A model generated the notes under the pieces. That model did no database searches. It was not told the DNA's origin and saw only the letters and a list, made by a program, of their open reading frames with translations. From positions 186,001-250,000 of the forward strand of contig JANWYD010000008.1 in the NCBI GenBank assembly GCA_025057155.1: a DNA stretch of 64,000 nt, written 5' to 3'. Source of the stretch: Chloroflexaceae bacterium (GTDB taxonomy: Bacteria; Chloroflexota; Chloroflexia; Chloroflexales; Chloroflexaceae). Made by a program: the position numbers and the translations under genes. Of the stretch, positions 34,900-42,932 are shown piece by piece; position 1 is the stretch's first letter, and each line of letters begins with the position of its first letter.

Positions 34900-35304
34900 T
34901 TATTCCTCAAAGGGACGCACGCCCTTTTCCAGCAACAGTTCCATGGCCCGCTCGATCGGCACGTGGGCGATGCCCTGGCGCTGGTTAACCCAGCCGTAGG
35001 ACTCCAGGCGCTCGGTCGCCTCGCGCACGATCCGCTCGCCGTCCACGGTGGGATCGGCCTCGATCCGCGGTCCCGGCGGAACCTGCGGCGAATTTACGTC
35101 CACTGCCTGGCTGGTGTCGCGCACCTGCGCGCCCGGAATGGTGACCAGGACCACGCCCACCAGGTACGCGAAGATAAGCAACCCGAAGACGCCAATGACA
35201 AAGATCCAGATCGGGCGCAAGGAGCGAATGTCCGCCAGTTCATAGCCTGCCGCCACGCTCTCGGCGGCGGCGCCCGGCGTTGCTTCGTGACCGTGATGAG
35301 CCAT
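34900..35304 (-). CDS. Small membrane subunit of alternative complex III (ActG-like)
   Basis: A 134-aa protein with one transmembrane helix (IWIFVIGVFGLLIFAYLVGVVLV, about residues 32-54) and a soluble C-terminal half ending in a helix pair (GERIVREATERLESYGW, PIERAMELLLEKG). It lies between actA and sco. From memory the respiratory ACIII cluster of Chloroflexus has a small gene called actG at this place; I assign it by position and topology, not by motif. No cofactor-binding motif is present. Confidence 0.62.
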   Translation of the reverse strand: MAHHGHEATPGAAAESVAAGYELADIRSLRPIWIFVIGVFGLLIFAYLVGVVLVTIPGAQVRDTSQAVDVNSPQVPPGPRIEADPTVDGERIVREATERLESYGWVNQRQGIAHVPIERAMELLLEKGVRPFEE

Positions 35305-35321
35305 CGGTGTGTCCCTCTAAT

Positions 35322-35357
35322 GCGATTTTGGATTGCGGATTTTCGATCTTGGGATTT
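35322..35357. repeat. AT-rich short tandem repeat, site 2
   Basis: GCGATTTTGGATTGCGGATT and following bases, in the gap between actA and the small-anchor gene. Its reverse complement matches the sites at 36870 and 45611 closely. Confidence 0.7.
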
Positions 35358-35437
35358 AGTCTACGACATTTTGGACAAAGTCTTTCGCAGAGGTCGGGCC
35401 TTTCCGAGCTTTCCCTACGAAGTTGCCCGGGTCTGCA

Positions 35438-36100
35438 TTAGCGATGACAGACATAACAGTTCGTCAGGCGTCCGTCGGTCGGTATCTGGTACGCTTCCAC
35501 GAGTTGCAACCGCTCCGCCAGGGGCAGCGAGAGCGGATCGAAGGCCATGTTGAAAACCTCATCGCGCGGGCGCACGTTATCCTCGGGGTTGCGGTGGCAG
35601 CCCAGGCACCAGCCCATGTACAGCGGCTGGGCCTTGGCGGCCAGGTGCTGCTGATCAATACGCCCGTGACAGGAGGCGCAGCCAATGCCCTTGGCGACGT
35701 GGACGCTGTGGTTGAAGTAGACAAAATCGGGCAGGTCGTAGATCCGCCGCCAGAGAATAGGGTCACCCGTGCGGTAGCTGTCGCGTACCGGCTGGAGCAG
35801 AGGGCTGTTCGTCCACACCTGCGAGTGGCAGGACATACAGGTGTCCGTCGAGGGGAATCCGGCGTGAGCGGCGCGCTCGACCGTCGCGTGGCAGTAGCGA
35901 CAATCAATCTTCAACTGGTCCACGTGGTGCTTGTGGCTGAACGGCACCGGCTGAGCCTTGGGCACGCCCACGTCCGTGTACCAGGGTGAGAGGTACAGCC
36001 CGACCATAGCGGCCACGGTGGCGCCAATCAGCGCCACCAGGCCGATGATGCTCACCCAGACGACCGCGTTGGCGTTGCGCGGGAAGATCTGTGCAGACAT
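35438..36100 (-). CDS. actA: Alternative complex III pentahaem cytochrome c subunit ActA
   Basis: A 220-aa membrane-anchored multihaem cytochrome. One N-terminal helix (about residues 13-36) precedes five CxxCH motifs at residues 67-71, 88-92, 141-145, 165-169 and 215-219; the last lies one residue before the C-terminus. Five haems are characteristic of ActA. Extra histidines (FSHKHHVDQ, FNHSVHVAKG) are candidates for distal ligands. It passes electrons from quinol oxidation towards cytochrome c acceptors or the oxidase. Confidence 0.93.
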   Translation of the reverse strand: MSAQIFPRNANAVVWVSIIGLVALIGATVAAMVGLYLSPWYTDVGVPKAQPVPFSHKHHVDQLKIDCRYCHATVERAAHAGFPSTDTCMSCHSQVWTNSPLLQPVRDSYRTGDPILWRRIYDLPDFVYFNHSVHVAKGIGCASCHGRIDQQHLAAKAQPLYMGWCLGCHRNPEDNVRPRDEVFNMAFDPLSLPLAERLQLVEAYQIPTDGRLTNCYVCHR

Positions 36101-36114
36101 GGGCTAACTCTCTA

Positions 36115-36155
36115 GATTGCGGATGTTGGATTTGCGATTCTGGATTGCCGATTGG
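36115..36155. repeat. AT-rich short tandem repeat, site 3
   Basis: GATTGCGGATGTTGGATTTG and following bases, between actE and actA. Same unit type as the other six sites, slightly diverged. Confidence 0.6.
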
Positions 36156-36197
36156 CGGCGACGTACCTGGATGCGAGCGACTCTGAAGGCCCTTGCT

Positions 36198-36794
36198 CTA
36201 CCGCACCCCCAACTGTTGCCGTTCTTCGGTGGTCAGGTCGTTGACATCGGCGTACTGGCTCAACTGCAGCGCCCGCACATAGGCCGCCACTGCCCAGCGA
36301 TCCTCGGGCGGGATACGGGCGGCGTAGCTGTACATCCGGTTGATGCCGTTGGTGATCACGTCGAAAAAGTAGCCGATTGCCACTGTGCGCAGCCGCTCCT
36401 GGTGCAGACTGGGCACCTGCATCTCGCCGCGGTAGGCGATGACGCCATTGCCGTCGCCAGTCAGCCCATGGCAAGGCGCGCAGAAGGCGTTGTAGCGCGT
36501 GCGCCCGTGCTCGAGCAGTTCGGCGGTCAGTTCCATCGGCAGTTCGGTGGCCAGTTCGCCATTAACCTTGCCGGTCAGCAGCGGCGAGTCAGGATCGAAG
36601 CTGCCCATCGGCACCGTGTTCTCGACCGGGGGGCGCATGGCTCGCTGATCCCTGAAGAACGTGCTGGTCTGGTTTGGCTGATAGCGAGGCTGGTCGTACA
36701 TGTCAACGTGGCAGGCGACCAGCAGCAGGCACAGCGGCAACCAGGCCATCCGCGCCACACGCGAGCCGATCCGTATGCGAGAAGGTTGTGCCAT
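36198..36794 (-). CDS. actE: Alternative complex III monohaem cytochrome c subunit ActE
   Basis: A 198-aa lipoprotein cytochrome. The signal peptide ends in a lipobox (LLLVAC, Cys28), so it is probably lipid-anchored outside the membrane. A single haem motif CAPCH lies at residues 105-109, in NAFCAPCHGLTGDG, with a probable methionine ligand further on (RGEMQVPSL or YSYAARIPPEDRWAV region). It is encoded between actB and actA, the usual place for ActE. Confidence 0.9.
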   Translation of the reverse strand: MAQPSRIRIGSRVARMAWLPLCLLLVACHVDMYDQPRYQPNQTSTFFRDQRAMRPPVENTVPMGSFDPDSPLLTGKVNGELATELPMELTAELLEHGRTRYNAFCAPCHGLTGDGNGVIAYRGEMQVPSLHQERLRTVAIGYFFDVITNGINRMYSYAARIPPEDRWAVAAYVRALQLSQYADVNDLTTEERQQLGVR

Positions 36795-36808
36795 GACTGC
36801 GCTTTCCA

Positions 36809-36896
36809 GTTATACCAGTTCCTGTTGCATACCGTGCACGCGCATCATCGCCCGGTGTTATGTTGTACGGCAATCCAAAATCCGCGATCCGAAATG
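36809..36896. repeat. Dispersed ~90-bp element ending in an AT-rich short repeat, copy 1 (site 4)
   Basis: Begins AGTTATACCAGTTCC, contains GCGCATCATCG and ends GGCAATCCAAAATCCGCG. About three quarters of its positions match 41989-42086. It fills almost the whole gap between actB and actE. Confidence 0.7.
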
Positions 36897-36899
36897 GCA

Positions 36900-39800
36900 T
36901 TACTCTTCGCCATGCTCGGGCGCCAGGGCCGGATTGGGGTTCCATATCCGCGCCAGGTAACTCGTGCGCGGCAGGGTGTTAAGCAGGCCGAGCACCGTGT
37001 AGTTGTGCGGCTGCGCTTTGAGCTTCGTCACCTTGCTCTCCGGGTTGTTGATGTCGCCGAAGATGATCGCCTGGGTCGGGCAGACCTGCTGGCAGGCGGT
37101 GACCACCTCGCCATCCTCGATCAGGCGGTTCCCCTGCACCTTGGCCTTCGTCCGCACTTCGACGATGCGCTGGATGCAGTAGCTGCACTTCTCCATCACG
37201 CCCCGGTTGCGCACCGTCACCTCAGGGTTGCGCATCAGCTTCAGGCTCGGCGTCTCCAGATCCTGGTACTGGAAGAAGTTGAAGCGGCGCACCTTGTAGG
37301 GGCAGTTGTTGGAGCAGTACTTGGTGCCCACGCAGCGGTTGTAGACCATGTTGTTGAGGCCCTCGGCATCGTGGACAGTGGCGGCCACCGGGCAGACCAG
37401 TTCGCACGGGGCCTGCTCGCAGTGCTGACAGGTCATGGGCATCATGTAGGTCTCAGGATTGTCGAAGTTGGCCCCGGCGAAGTAGCGGTCAATGCGGATC
37501 CAGTGCATCTCGCGGCCACGGGCGACTTCGCTCTTGCCCACGATGGGAATGTTGTTTTCGGCCTGACAGGCGACCACGCAGGCATTGCAGCCGATGCAGG
37601 CGGTCAGGTCAATGGTCATGCCCCACTGGTTGCCTACCGAGTAATCAAAACCGGGCAGGTTGCCGGGCAGCAGGCTGATGTAACCCTCGGTGCCCGGGCC
37701 GGGGGTCTCCTTGCCGTACTCCTCCAGGTAGACCTCGCGGGAGATGTGTTTGGGATCGGCCTTGAAACGTTCAAACTCCCCGGCGCGCACGATGTCGCGC
37801 CCCTGGAGCGTCCAGTGGTCCTGCGTGCTGACCAGGGGGTAGGTCCCGCCGGGCACGCTCACCTCCACCTGGCCACTGAACCAGGGCGCCTCGCTGGTGC
37901 GCAGGGCGTAGGTGTTGAAGCCCGTGTTGGCCGCCACGCGACCGGCCTCTTCGCCGCGGCCGTAGCCCAGGGTGACGGTGATGGTGTTCTCGGCGTGCCC
38001 CGGCACGATCCAGATCGGCATGGTGAGGGCGCGGCCCTGGTGGCGCAGTTCGATCAACGTGCCGTTGGCGCGGCTCAACCGCTCCAGGGCCCACTGGCTG
38101 GATTCATTGTCGGGCGAGGCCAGGTCCTCGAGGGTGAAGGGCAGGTTCAGCAGCCGGATGGCCGTGCCGGGGCTGACCAGGGCCGCGTTATCCCAGGTGA
38201 GCTTGGTCATGGGGCGCGGCAGTTCCTGGAGCCAGCCGTTGTTGGCGTAGCGGCCATCCCAGATCGCCGGGTCGGGGCGGAAGATCAGTTCCAGGCCCTC
38301 GCTGGCGGGCGGCAGGCTGTAGGTGACATCGGCGCGCGGGGTGACGGTCCGGGCGGGCAGGGCGGTGCCGGGTACCACGCCGTTGTTCAGGCTGCCCCGG
38401 AAGAAGTTGTCGAACTCCGTCCCCTCCAGGCCGCTCTGCTGCTGCCAGTAGGCGCGCACCAGGTCATAGGGCGTCTGGCCGCTCTGGCCAAGCATCACCG
38501 CCAGCAGTTCGTGGGCGGTGCGCGCGCCGTAGAGGGGCAGGATCAGCGGCTGAATAATCGTCGCCGTGCCGTCATAGGCGCGAATGTCGCTCCAGTTCTC
38601 CAGTGTGTGACACAGGGGAATGAACCAGTCGGCCAGGACGGCGGTTTCGTCGTTGTAGTAGTTGAGCGCGGCCTTGAATTTCGCCTTGCTCATCGCGTCG
38701 GCGAAGTTCAGGTCTGCCGGGGCGGTAAAGACGGGGTTAGAGTCGATGATTACCAGCACCTCGACCGCGCCGGCATTCAGGTCGTTCACCAGGTCGCGCA
38801 GGGCGGCGATCTGGTCGCCGGGGCGGGCCGCCACTGCGTCGGTGTACTCCACGGTAACGCCCACCGCGTCGAGGGCCGCGTTGATGGCGTGGGCCAGGGC
38901 ATGCACTACCGGCGGCTGCCACTCGCCGACCACCACCACCCCTGCGGAGCCGGCCGCCCGCAGGTCGGCGATCAGCGCGTCGAGGAACGGGCGCACCTCC
39001 TCAGGCAGCGTGACGCGGGGGGCGTTGGGCACGCCGAGGGACGCGGCGATGTAGGCCGCCGCCGCGCCGACCGCGCCGGCCTTGAGCCGCAGGCGATGAT
39101 CAGCGACCACGCCTGTGTTCGAGAATACCGGCTCGATGGCGTAGAGCCGGCTGATCTCGGTAGTATCCTTGAGCACGCGCCGGCGGCTGATCCAGTCGCG
39201 GGCGTACCGCGCCCGCGCCGCCGGGTCCTGCAACACGTCGCTGTCGAGGGAGACAATCACCCGCGCCCGGTCGAGGCGGTAGCGCGTCTCTACCACCTCG
39301 CCAAAGGCCAGCCGCGCGCCCTCGTAGGTGTTCGAGCGCCCCACGGGGTCGTACTGCACCCACTTCGCGCCGGGGAAAGTGGCAAGCAATTCCTCGAGCT
39401 GGGCCGCCAGGGTCGGAGAGGTGACCGTCGAGGTCAACACGCGCAGGCCCTGACCCTGCAAGCCCCGCTGCAACTGCATCACCTGGCCGAAGGCGAGGAG
39501 AAACTGTTCCCAGGTGCTGATTCGCCCACTGTTGAGGACCGTCTCGGGCCGGTCGGGGTCGTAGAGCTGGAGGATCTCGGCCTGGGCGAACAGGTCGGTG
39601 GCGCCCAGACTGGCGGGATGGTTGGGATTGCCCTCGATCTTGATCGGGCGCCCGTCGTAATTCTTGACCGCCACGCCAAGGCCAAAGCCCTCGAAGCTGG
39701 TGGCCGTCGCATAGTAGAGGGGAATGCCTGGTTCCTGATTGTGCGGCGCGCGGGCGAAGGGGGCCACCAGTTCCTGAGGCTGTTTGATGGCGAAAGTGCA

Positions 39801-40043
39801 CCCGGAGAGGCCCGCCAGCGCCAGCGACGCGCCCATCAGCTTGAGGAAAGTGCGCCGAGTGACGGGATCGGCTGACAGTTCGGCGGCCCCGGCGGGAAAC
39901 TCGCGGCGCAGCAACTCCTGAAATGCGGGCGTATCGGCCAGTTCGTCAAGCGAACGCCAGAACTGCTTGCCACGGACGGCTTGCAAACGAGCACGGACGG
40001 CGCGGATCTCTTGCTCGGTCGCGTGAAGGGTGTTGTCACTCAT
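36900..40043 (-). CDS. actB: Alternative complex III molybdopterin-like/iron-sulfur subunit ActB
   Basis: A 1047-aa extracytoplasmic subunit that joins a molybdopterin-oxidoreductase-like domain (about residues 1-750, without visible cofactor ligands) to a ferredoxin-type domain (about 770-1000). The twin-arginine signal is RRTFLKLMG. Cysteine clusters for 4Fe-4S or 3Fe-4S centres are CIGCNACVVACQAEN, CQHCEQAPCELVC, CVGTKYCSNNCPYK and the pair in CSYCIQRI and CQQVCPTQ. ActB takes electrons from quinol oxidation. It is the first gene of the operon. ATG 40043 is chosen because MSDNTLHATEQEI starts a conserved region; the longer frame reads through promoter DNA. Confidence 0.95.
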   Translation of the reverse strand: MSDNTLHATEQEIRAVRARLQAVRGKQFWRSLDELADTPAFQELLRREFPAGAAELSADPVTRRTFLKLMGASLALAGLSGCTFAIKQPQELVAPFARAPHNQEPGIPLYYATATSFEGFGLGVAVKNYDGRPIKIEGNPNHPASLGATDLFAQAEILQLYDPDRPETVLNSGRISTWEQFLLAFGQVMQLQRGLQGQGLRVLTSTVTSPTLAAQLEELLATFPGAKWVQYDPVGRSNTYEGARLAFGEVVETRYRLDRARVIVSLDSDVLQDPAARARYARDWISRRRVLKDTTEISRLYAIEPVFSNTGVVADHRLRLKAGAVGAAAAYIAASLGVPNAPRVTLPEEVRPFLDALIADLRAAGSAGVVVVGEWQPPVVHALAHAINAALDAVGVTVEYTDAVAARPGDQIAALRDLVNDLNAGAVEVLVIIDSNPVFTAPADLNFADAMSKAKFKAALNYYNDETAVLADWFIPLCHTLENWSDIRAYDGTATIIQPLILPLYGARTAHELLAVMLGQSGQTPYDLVRAYWQQQSGLEGTEFDNFFRGSLNNGVVPGTALPARTVTPRADVTYSLPPASEGLELIFRPDPAIWDGRYANNGWLQELPRPMTKLTWDNAALVSPGTAIRLLNLPFTLEDLASPDNESSQWALERLSRANGTLIELRHQGRALTMPIWIVPGHAENTITVTLGYGRGEEAGRVAANTGFNTYALRTSEAPWFSGQVEVSVPGGTYPLVSTQDHWTLQGRDIVRAGEFERFKADPKHISREVYLEEYGKETPGPGTEGYISLLPGNLPGFDYSVGNQWGMTIDLTACIGCNACVVACQAENNIPIVGKSEVARGREMHWIRIDRYFAGANFDNPETYMMPMTCQHCEQAPCELVCPVAATVHDAEGLNNMVYNRCVGTKYCSNNCPYKVRRFNFFQYQDLETPSLKLMRNPEVTVRNRGVMEKCSYCIQRIVEVRTKAKVQGNRLIEDGEVVTACQQVCPTQAIIFGDINNPESKVTKLKAQPHNYTVLGLLNTLPRTSYLARIWNPNPALAPEHGEE

Positions 40044-40124
40044 CGACGGCAGCCAGACTAGACAGGGCAACAGCGGGCATCGGCGCGGTAGTTTGTGATT
40101 TCTGGAACGAGCTTGCTCTCCCGG

Positions 40125-40133
40125 ATTATACCA
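40125..40133 (-). promoter_or_regulatory. Extended -10 promoter of the ACIII-oxidase operon
   Basis: On the minus strand TG-G-TATAAT, a consensus extended -10. It would start the transcript near 40118, about 75 bases before the actB ATG. No clear -35. The rest of 40134-40459 shows no gene. Confidence 0.6.
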
Positions 40134-40459
40134 GCCCTGTGACCTCTGGTGACAGCGGAAAAGATACCCGTTAAGCCTGATTGATCTACCTGTGAGGAAT
40201 AGAAGTGCAACAGCAGCGTGGTCGGGCGGACGCGGAGCGAGGGGAGCGCGCGGTTGCGTCAGGATGCTTTCTTTTGCAAGGCGATTGTAGCACACCGGCG
40301 CGGGAGGCTGCAAGTCGGGATGGCCGGATAGGGTTCACAGCTACCCAGACCCGTACTCGCCACAGAGAGCGCGGAGGGTTGGAATAAGCCCGGCCCCCAC
40401 GCTCCGCTGCGTGCGCCGGGGTAAGCCTGAACAACTGCTTCGGGCGAAAGTCTGAGCGG

Positions 40460-40647
40460 GGGTGTGACGAAAAGTTCTGCACGTTCCCCTTCGCCCGGCG
40501 GCTGAAGCCGCGGGCGAACGTCCTGCGAAGCCGGCCTGCGCCGGCTTCAGCAGGCTACGGAGGCAGCCTTCGCAAGGCTAGCCGGAGCCTTCCAGGCTCC
40601 CGGCGGGCCGGTGGGCTGCGGCAAGTGCAGAGCTTTTCGTTACACCC
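40460..40647. mobile_element. 188-bp element with 23-base terminal inverted repeats
   Basis: The left end (40460-40482, GGGTGTGACGAAAAGTTCTG then CAC) and the right end (40625-40647) are inverted repeats matching at 21 of 23 positions. Inside are further palindromes: TTCGCCCG with CGGGCGAA around a CGGCTGAAGCCG core, and GAAGCCGG with CCGGCTTC. There is no open frame of note. It resembles a MITE or a highly structured RNA and ends 16 bases before the -35 of the rsgA promoter. Confidence 0.7.
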
Positions 40648-40663
40648 TCCAAGCGGCCTGCGG

Positions 40664-40692
40664 TTGACAATGCCCTGGCAGCGTGCTATCCT
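40664..40692 (+). promoter_or_regulatory. Sigma-70-type promoter upstream of rsgA
   Basis: TTGACA (40664-40669), a 17-base spacer, TATCCT (40687-40692) with TGC before it. This is one of the two best full promoters in the window. The predicted start near 40699 gives a leader of about 325 bases before the rsgA start chosen here. Confidence 0.75.
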
Positions 40693-40842
40693 TTGCCGTT
40701 ATGAACAGTACCGGCGTCGGTCTTGCCGGCGGGCGCTTTGCAGCCCGATCCGGCAGCGTCGCCCACGCTCTCACCCGAGGAGTCGGCTTGCCCACATGGT
40801 GCATGTTCAGGAGCCAATCAGCGCTCCAGATGCGCGAGCATA

Positions 40843-40875
40843 CGGCTGTGGGCAGCTAACCAGCGCCCACAGCCG
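40843..40875 (+). promoter_or_regulatory. Hairpin in the long rsgA leader
   Basis: CGGCTGTGGGC (40843-40853), loop of 11 bases, exact complement at 40865-40875. It lies in the leader between the promoter and the start codon, before a directly repeated GCCACGCCTCCACA (40927-40940 and 40943-40956). No T-run follows, so an attenuator is possible but unproven. Confidence 0.5.
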
Positions 40876-41023
40876 CTTCAGTTTCTCAGCCATGTTTCCG
40901 ATCAGCTCGACTGTCGGCTCTACGTTGCCACGCCTCCACATCGCCACGCCTCCACAGGCCGCTCAGGCGAAGCGGCGGAGCGACGGTCCGATAATTTCCG
41001 GCATAGCCGCGGGCGAGGCGAAT

Positions 41024-41977
41024 GTGGTAACGCAGGATGTTAGCGCTCCGCCCGTGCCCGACCGCCCCGGACGCCTGGTCGGCATCGTGCTCCGCGCCCA
41101 GAGCGGCTTCTTCCGCGTGCAGACCGAGACGGGCCTGGTGGAGTGCACCCTGCGGGGCCGCTTGAAGAAGGAGCGCCAGCAGACCGATATCGTGGTCATC
41201 GGCGATCAGGTGGAGATCAGCCTGGTTGCTCCGGGGCGGGGGGCCATCGAGGCGGTCCTGCCGCGGCGCACTCGCCTGGCCCGGCGTGCTGCAGGCCCCC
41301 GTGGCGCTTACAAGGAAGATGTGCTGGTCGCCAATGTGGACCAGGTGCTGCTCGTCTTTGCCTGCGATGCGCCGCCTTTCACCCCGCGCATGCTCGACCG
41401 CTATCTGGTGATCTGCGAGCACAGCGGGTTGGAGGCGGTGATCGTCGCCACCAAAGTCGATCTGGTGGGCCTGGAGCGGGCGCGCGCGCTGTTTGCCCCC
41501 TATGCCCGTATTGGCTATCCGGTGATCTACGCCTCGATTGTGAGCGGCGTGGGCATTGACGAAGTGCGCGCGCTCCTCGACGGAAAGATCAGCGTCGTCA
41601 CCGGCAAGTCGGGAGTGGGCAAATCGAGCCTGTTGAATGCCGTACAGCCAGGCCTGAACCTGGCGACCGGGGCGGTAAGCGCCCAGTTGAACAAGGGGCG
41701 CCACACCACTACCGTCGCCGAACTGATCCCCCTCGCCTCTCCCGGCGGCGGCTACGTCGCCGACACGCCCGGCATCCGCGAGATCGGTCTGTGGCAGTTG
41801 TCCCCGGAGGATCTGGACTGGTGCTTCCGCGAGATGCGGCCCTTCCTGGGGAACTGTTTCTTCGCCGGGTGCACCCACGTGCACGAGCCTGACTGCGCGG
41901 TGCGCGCCGCCGTTGCAGCAGGCGCCATCAGCCCGGAACGCTACGAGAGCTATGTGCGCCTGCGCGAGGAAGCGTAG
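41024..41977 (+). CDS. rsgA: Ribosome small-subunit-dependent GTPase A
   Basis: Circularly permuted GTPase that assists late 30S maturation, about 317 aa. The order is an N-terminal OB fold (GIVLRAQSGFFRVQTETG), then G4 (ATKVDLV), G1 (TGKSGVGKSSLLNAV), G2/G3 region (KGRHTTTVAEL, ADTPGIREIGLW) and a C-terminal zinc knuckle (NCFFAGCTHVHEPDC). The start is uncertain: the frame is open far to the left, but similarity of the usual kind begins around residue VPDRPGRLVG, so GTG at 41024 is chosen. Upstream residues look like translated leader sequence. Confidence 0.9.
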   Translation: MVTQDVSAPPVPDRPGRLVGIVLRAQSGFFRVQTETGLVECTLRGRLKKERQQTDIVVIGDQVEISLVAPGRGAIEAVLPRRTRLARRAAGPRGAYKEDVLVANVDQVLLVFACDAPPFTPRMLDRYLVICEHSGLEAVIVATKVDLVGLERARALFAPYARIGYPVIYASIVSGVGIDEVRALLDGKISVVTGKSGVGKSSLLNAVQPGLNLATGAVSAQLNKGRHTTTVAELIPLASPGGGYVADTPGIREIGLWQLSPEDLDWCFREMRPFLGNCFFAGCTHVHEPDCAVRAAVAAGAISPERYESYVRLREEA

Positions 41978-41988
41978 CGCCGTTCCTT

Positions 41989-42086
41989 AGTTATACCGGT
42001 TCCGGTTGAATGGAGTGCATGCGCATCATCACCAGGTCGCATTGAGAGCACGGCAATCCCAAATCCCAAATCCCAGATCCGAAATA
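41989..42086. repeat. Dispersed ~90-bp element ending in an AT-rich short repeat, copy 2 (site 5)
   Basis: Begins AGTTATACCGGTTCC, contains GCGCATCATCA and ends GGCAATCCC followed by three AAATCCC-type units. It matches 36809-36896. It fills the gap between the convergent ends of rsgA and the following minus-strand gene. Confidence 0.7.
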
Positions 42087-42089
42087 ACC

Positions 42090-42932
42090 TTACACCTCCA
42101 CCACTACTCCCTCACGGGCGGCTTCGAGTTCGAGTCGTCGCCCCCCTACGGCCAGTTCGCCACGGCAGCGCGTCACCAGCGCGTCCAGTTCATCGTCGGT
42201 GCGGGTCGGCGCATGGTGGTAGAGATATAGCCGCCGGACCCCCGCTTCCAGCGCCAGTTCGATGGCGTCTTCCACCCGGCTGTGACCGGGATCGCACGCG
42301 ATCTCGCCGCGCAGGTAGGGCGCGCTGTGGATGAGCACCTCGGCGTCGCGCGCGAAGTGCGCCGCCTCGCGCCAGATGGCATCGTCGGCGTAACGGGCGT
42401 CGGTGATGTAGACCAGCGCCCGCCCGCTCTCCTCCACCCGGTAGGCCCAGATTGGCGAGCAGGCGCGTTGCGACAGCGGCATCGCCCGCACCGTCAACTC
42501 GCCGACCTGAAACGGCTCGGCTGAGACGGGATGGAAGGTATGAGTGGCGGCGATATGCGCCAGGCCGAAGACCGGGGAGTAGACCGGGGCAAGCATGTTG
42601 TCATAGATCATTTCCAGCGATCCACGGGCGCTGTCGGGGCCGTAGATCCGCAGGCGGTTGCCAGGAATGTGCACGATCCCCGGAAAAGGCAGTCCAAGGA
42701 AATGATCCCAGTAGGTGTGGGTGATGAGTACGGTCAACTCGCCGCGCCCGTAGCGGAAGCCGGCGTCCAGCAGCGCGGCGCCCAGCTGGCAAAACCCGGT
42801 GCCGCTGTCGAGGGCCAGCAACTCGCCGCCGGCGCCGCGCACCGACACACAGCAGGTATTGCCGCCGTAGCGCAGGAAGGCCGCGCCGGGCGTGGGCACA
42901 TAGCCGCGCACGCCCCAGAATTGCGCCTTCAC
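42090..42932 (-). CDS. Metallo-beta-lactamase-fold protein with altered metal motif
   Basis: A 280-aa paralogue of the gene upstream. The family N-terminus (FWGVRGYVPTPG, LRYGGNTCCV, LDSGTG) is kept, but the metal motif HxHxDH reads H72-T-Y74-W-D76-H77, so the second histidine is tyrosine. The later bridging aspartate region LLYDAQF of the paralogue is LIHSAPY here, while TDAR and PGHS keep D and H. One or both metal sites may be lost or changed. The GTG start at 42932 overlaps the stop of the upstream paralogue (GTGA), so they are coupled. Confidence 0.85.
   Translation of the reverse strand: MKAQFWGVRGYVPTPGAAFLRYGGNTCCVSVRGAGGELLALDSGTGFCQLGAALLDAGFRYGRGELTVLITHTYWDHFLGLPFPGIVHIPGNRLRIYGPDSARGSLEMIYDNMLAPVYSPVFGLAHIAATHTFHPVSAEPFQVGELTVRAMPLSQRACSPIWAYRVEESGRALVYITDARYADDAIWREAAHFARDAEVLIHSAPYLRGEIACDPGHSRVEDAIELALEAGVRRLYLYHHAPTRTDDELDALVTRCRGELAVGGRRLELEAAREGVVVEV

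Noticed and set aside
36117-39875. 1252-codon open frame on the plus strand opposite actB
   Set aside because: It is antisense to a clearly real gene with TAT signal and iron-sulfur motifs; long shadow frames are expected at this GC content. The translation is rich in His, Gln, Arg and Val with no domain.
40701-40859. 52-codon frame directly at the predicted rsgA transcript start
   Set aside because: It could be a leaderless small protein, but composition is not protein-like and its end overlaps the hairpin; kept only as a weak possibility.
40625-41023. N-terminal extension of RsgA
   Set aside because: It would begin inside an inverted-repeat element and upstream of the promoter at 40664, and it shows no similarity to RsgA.
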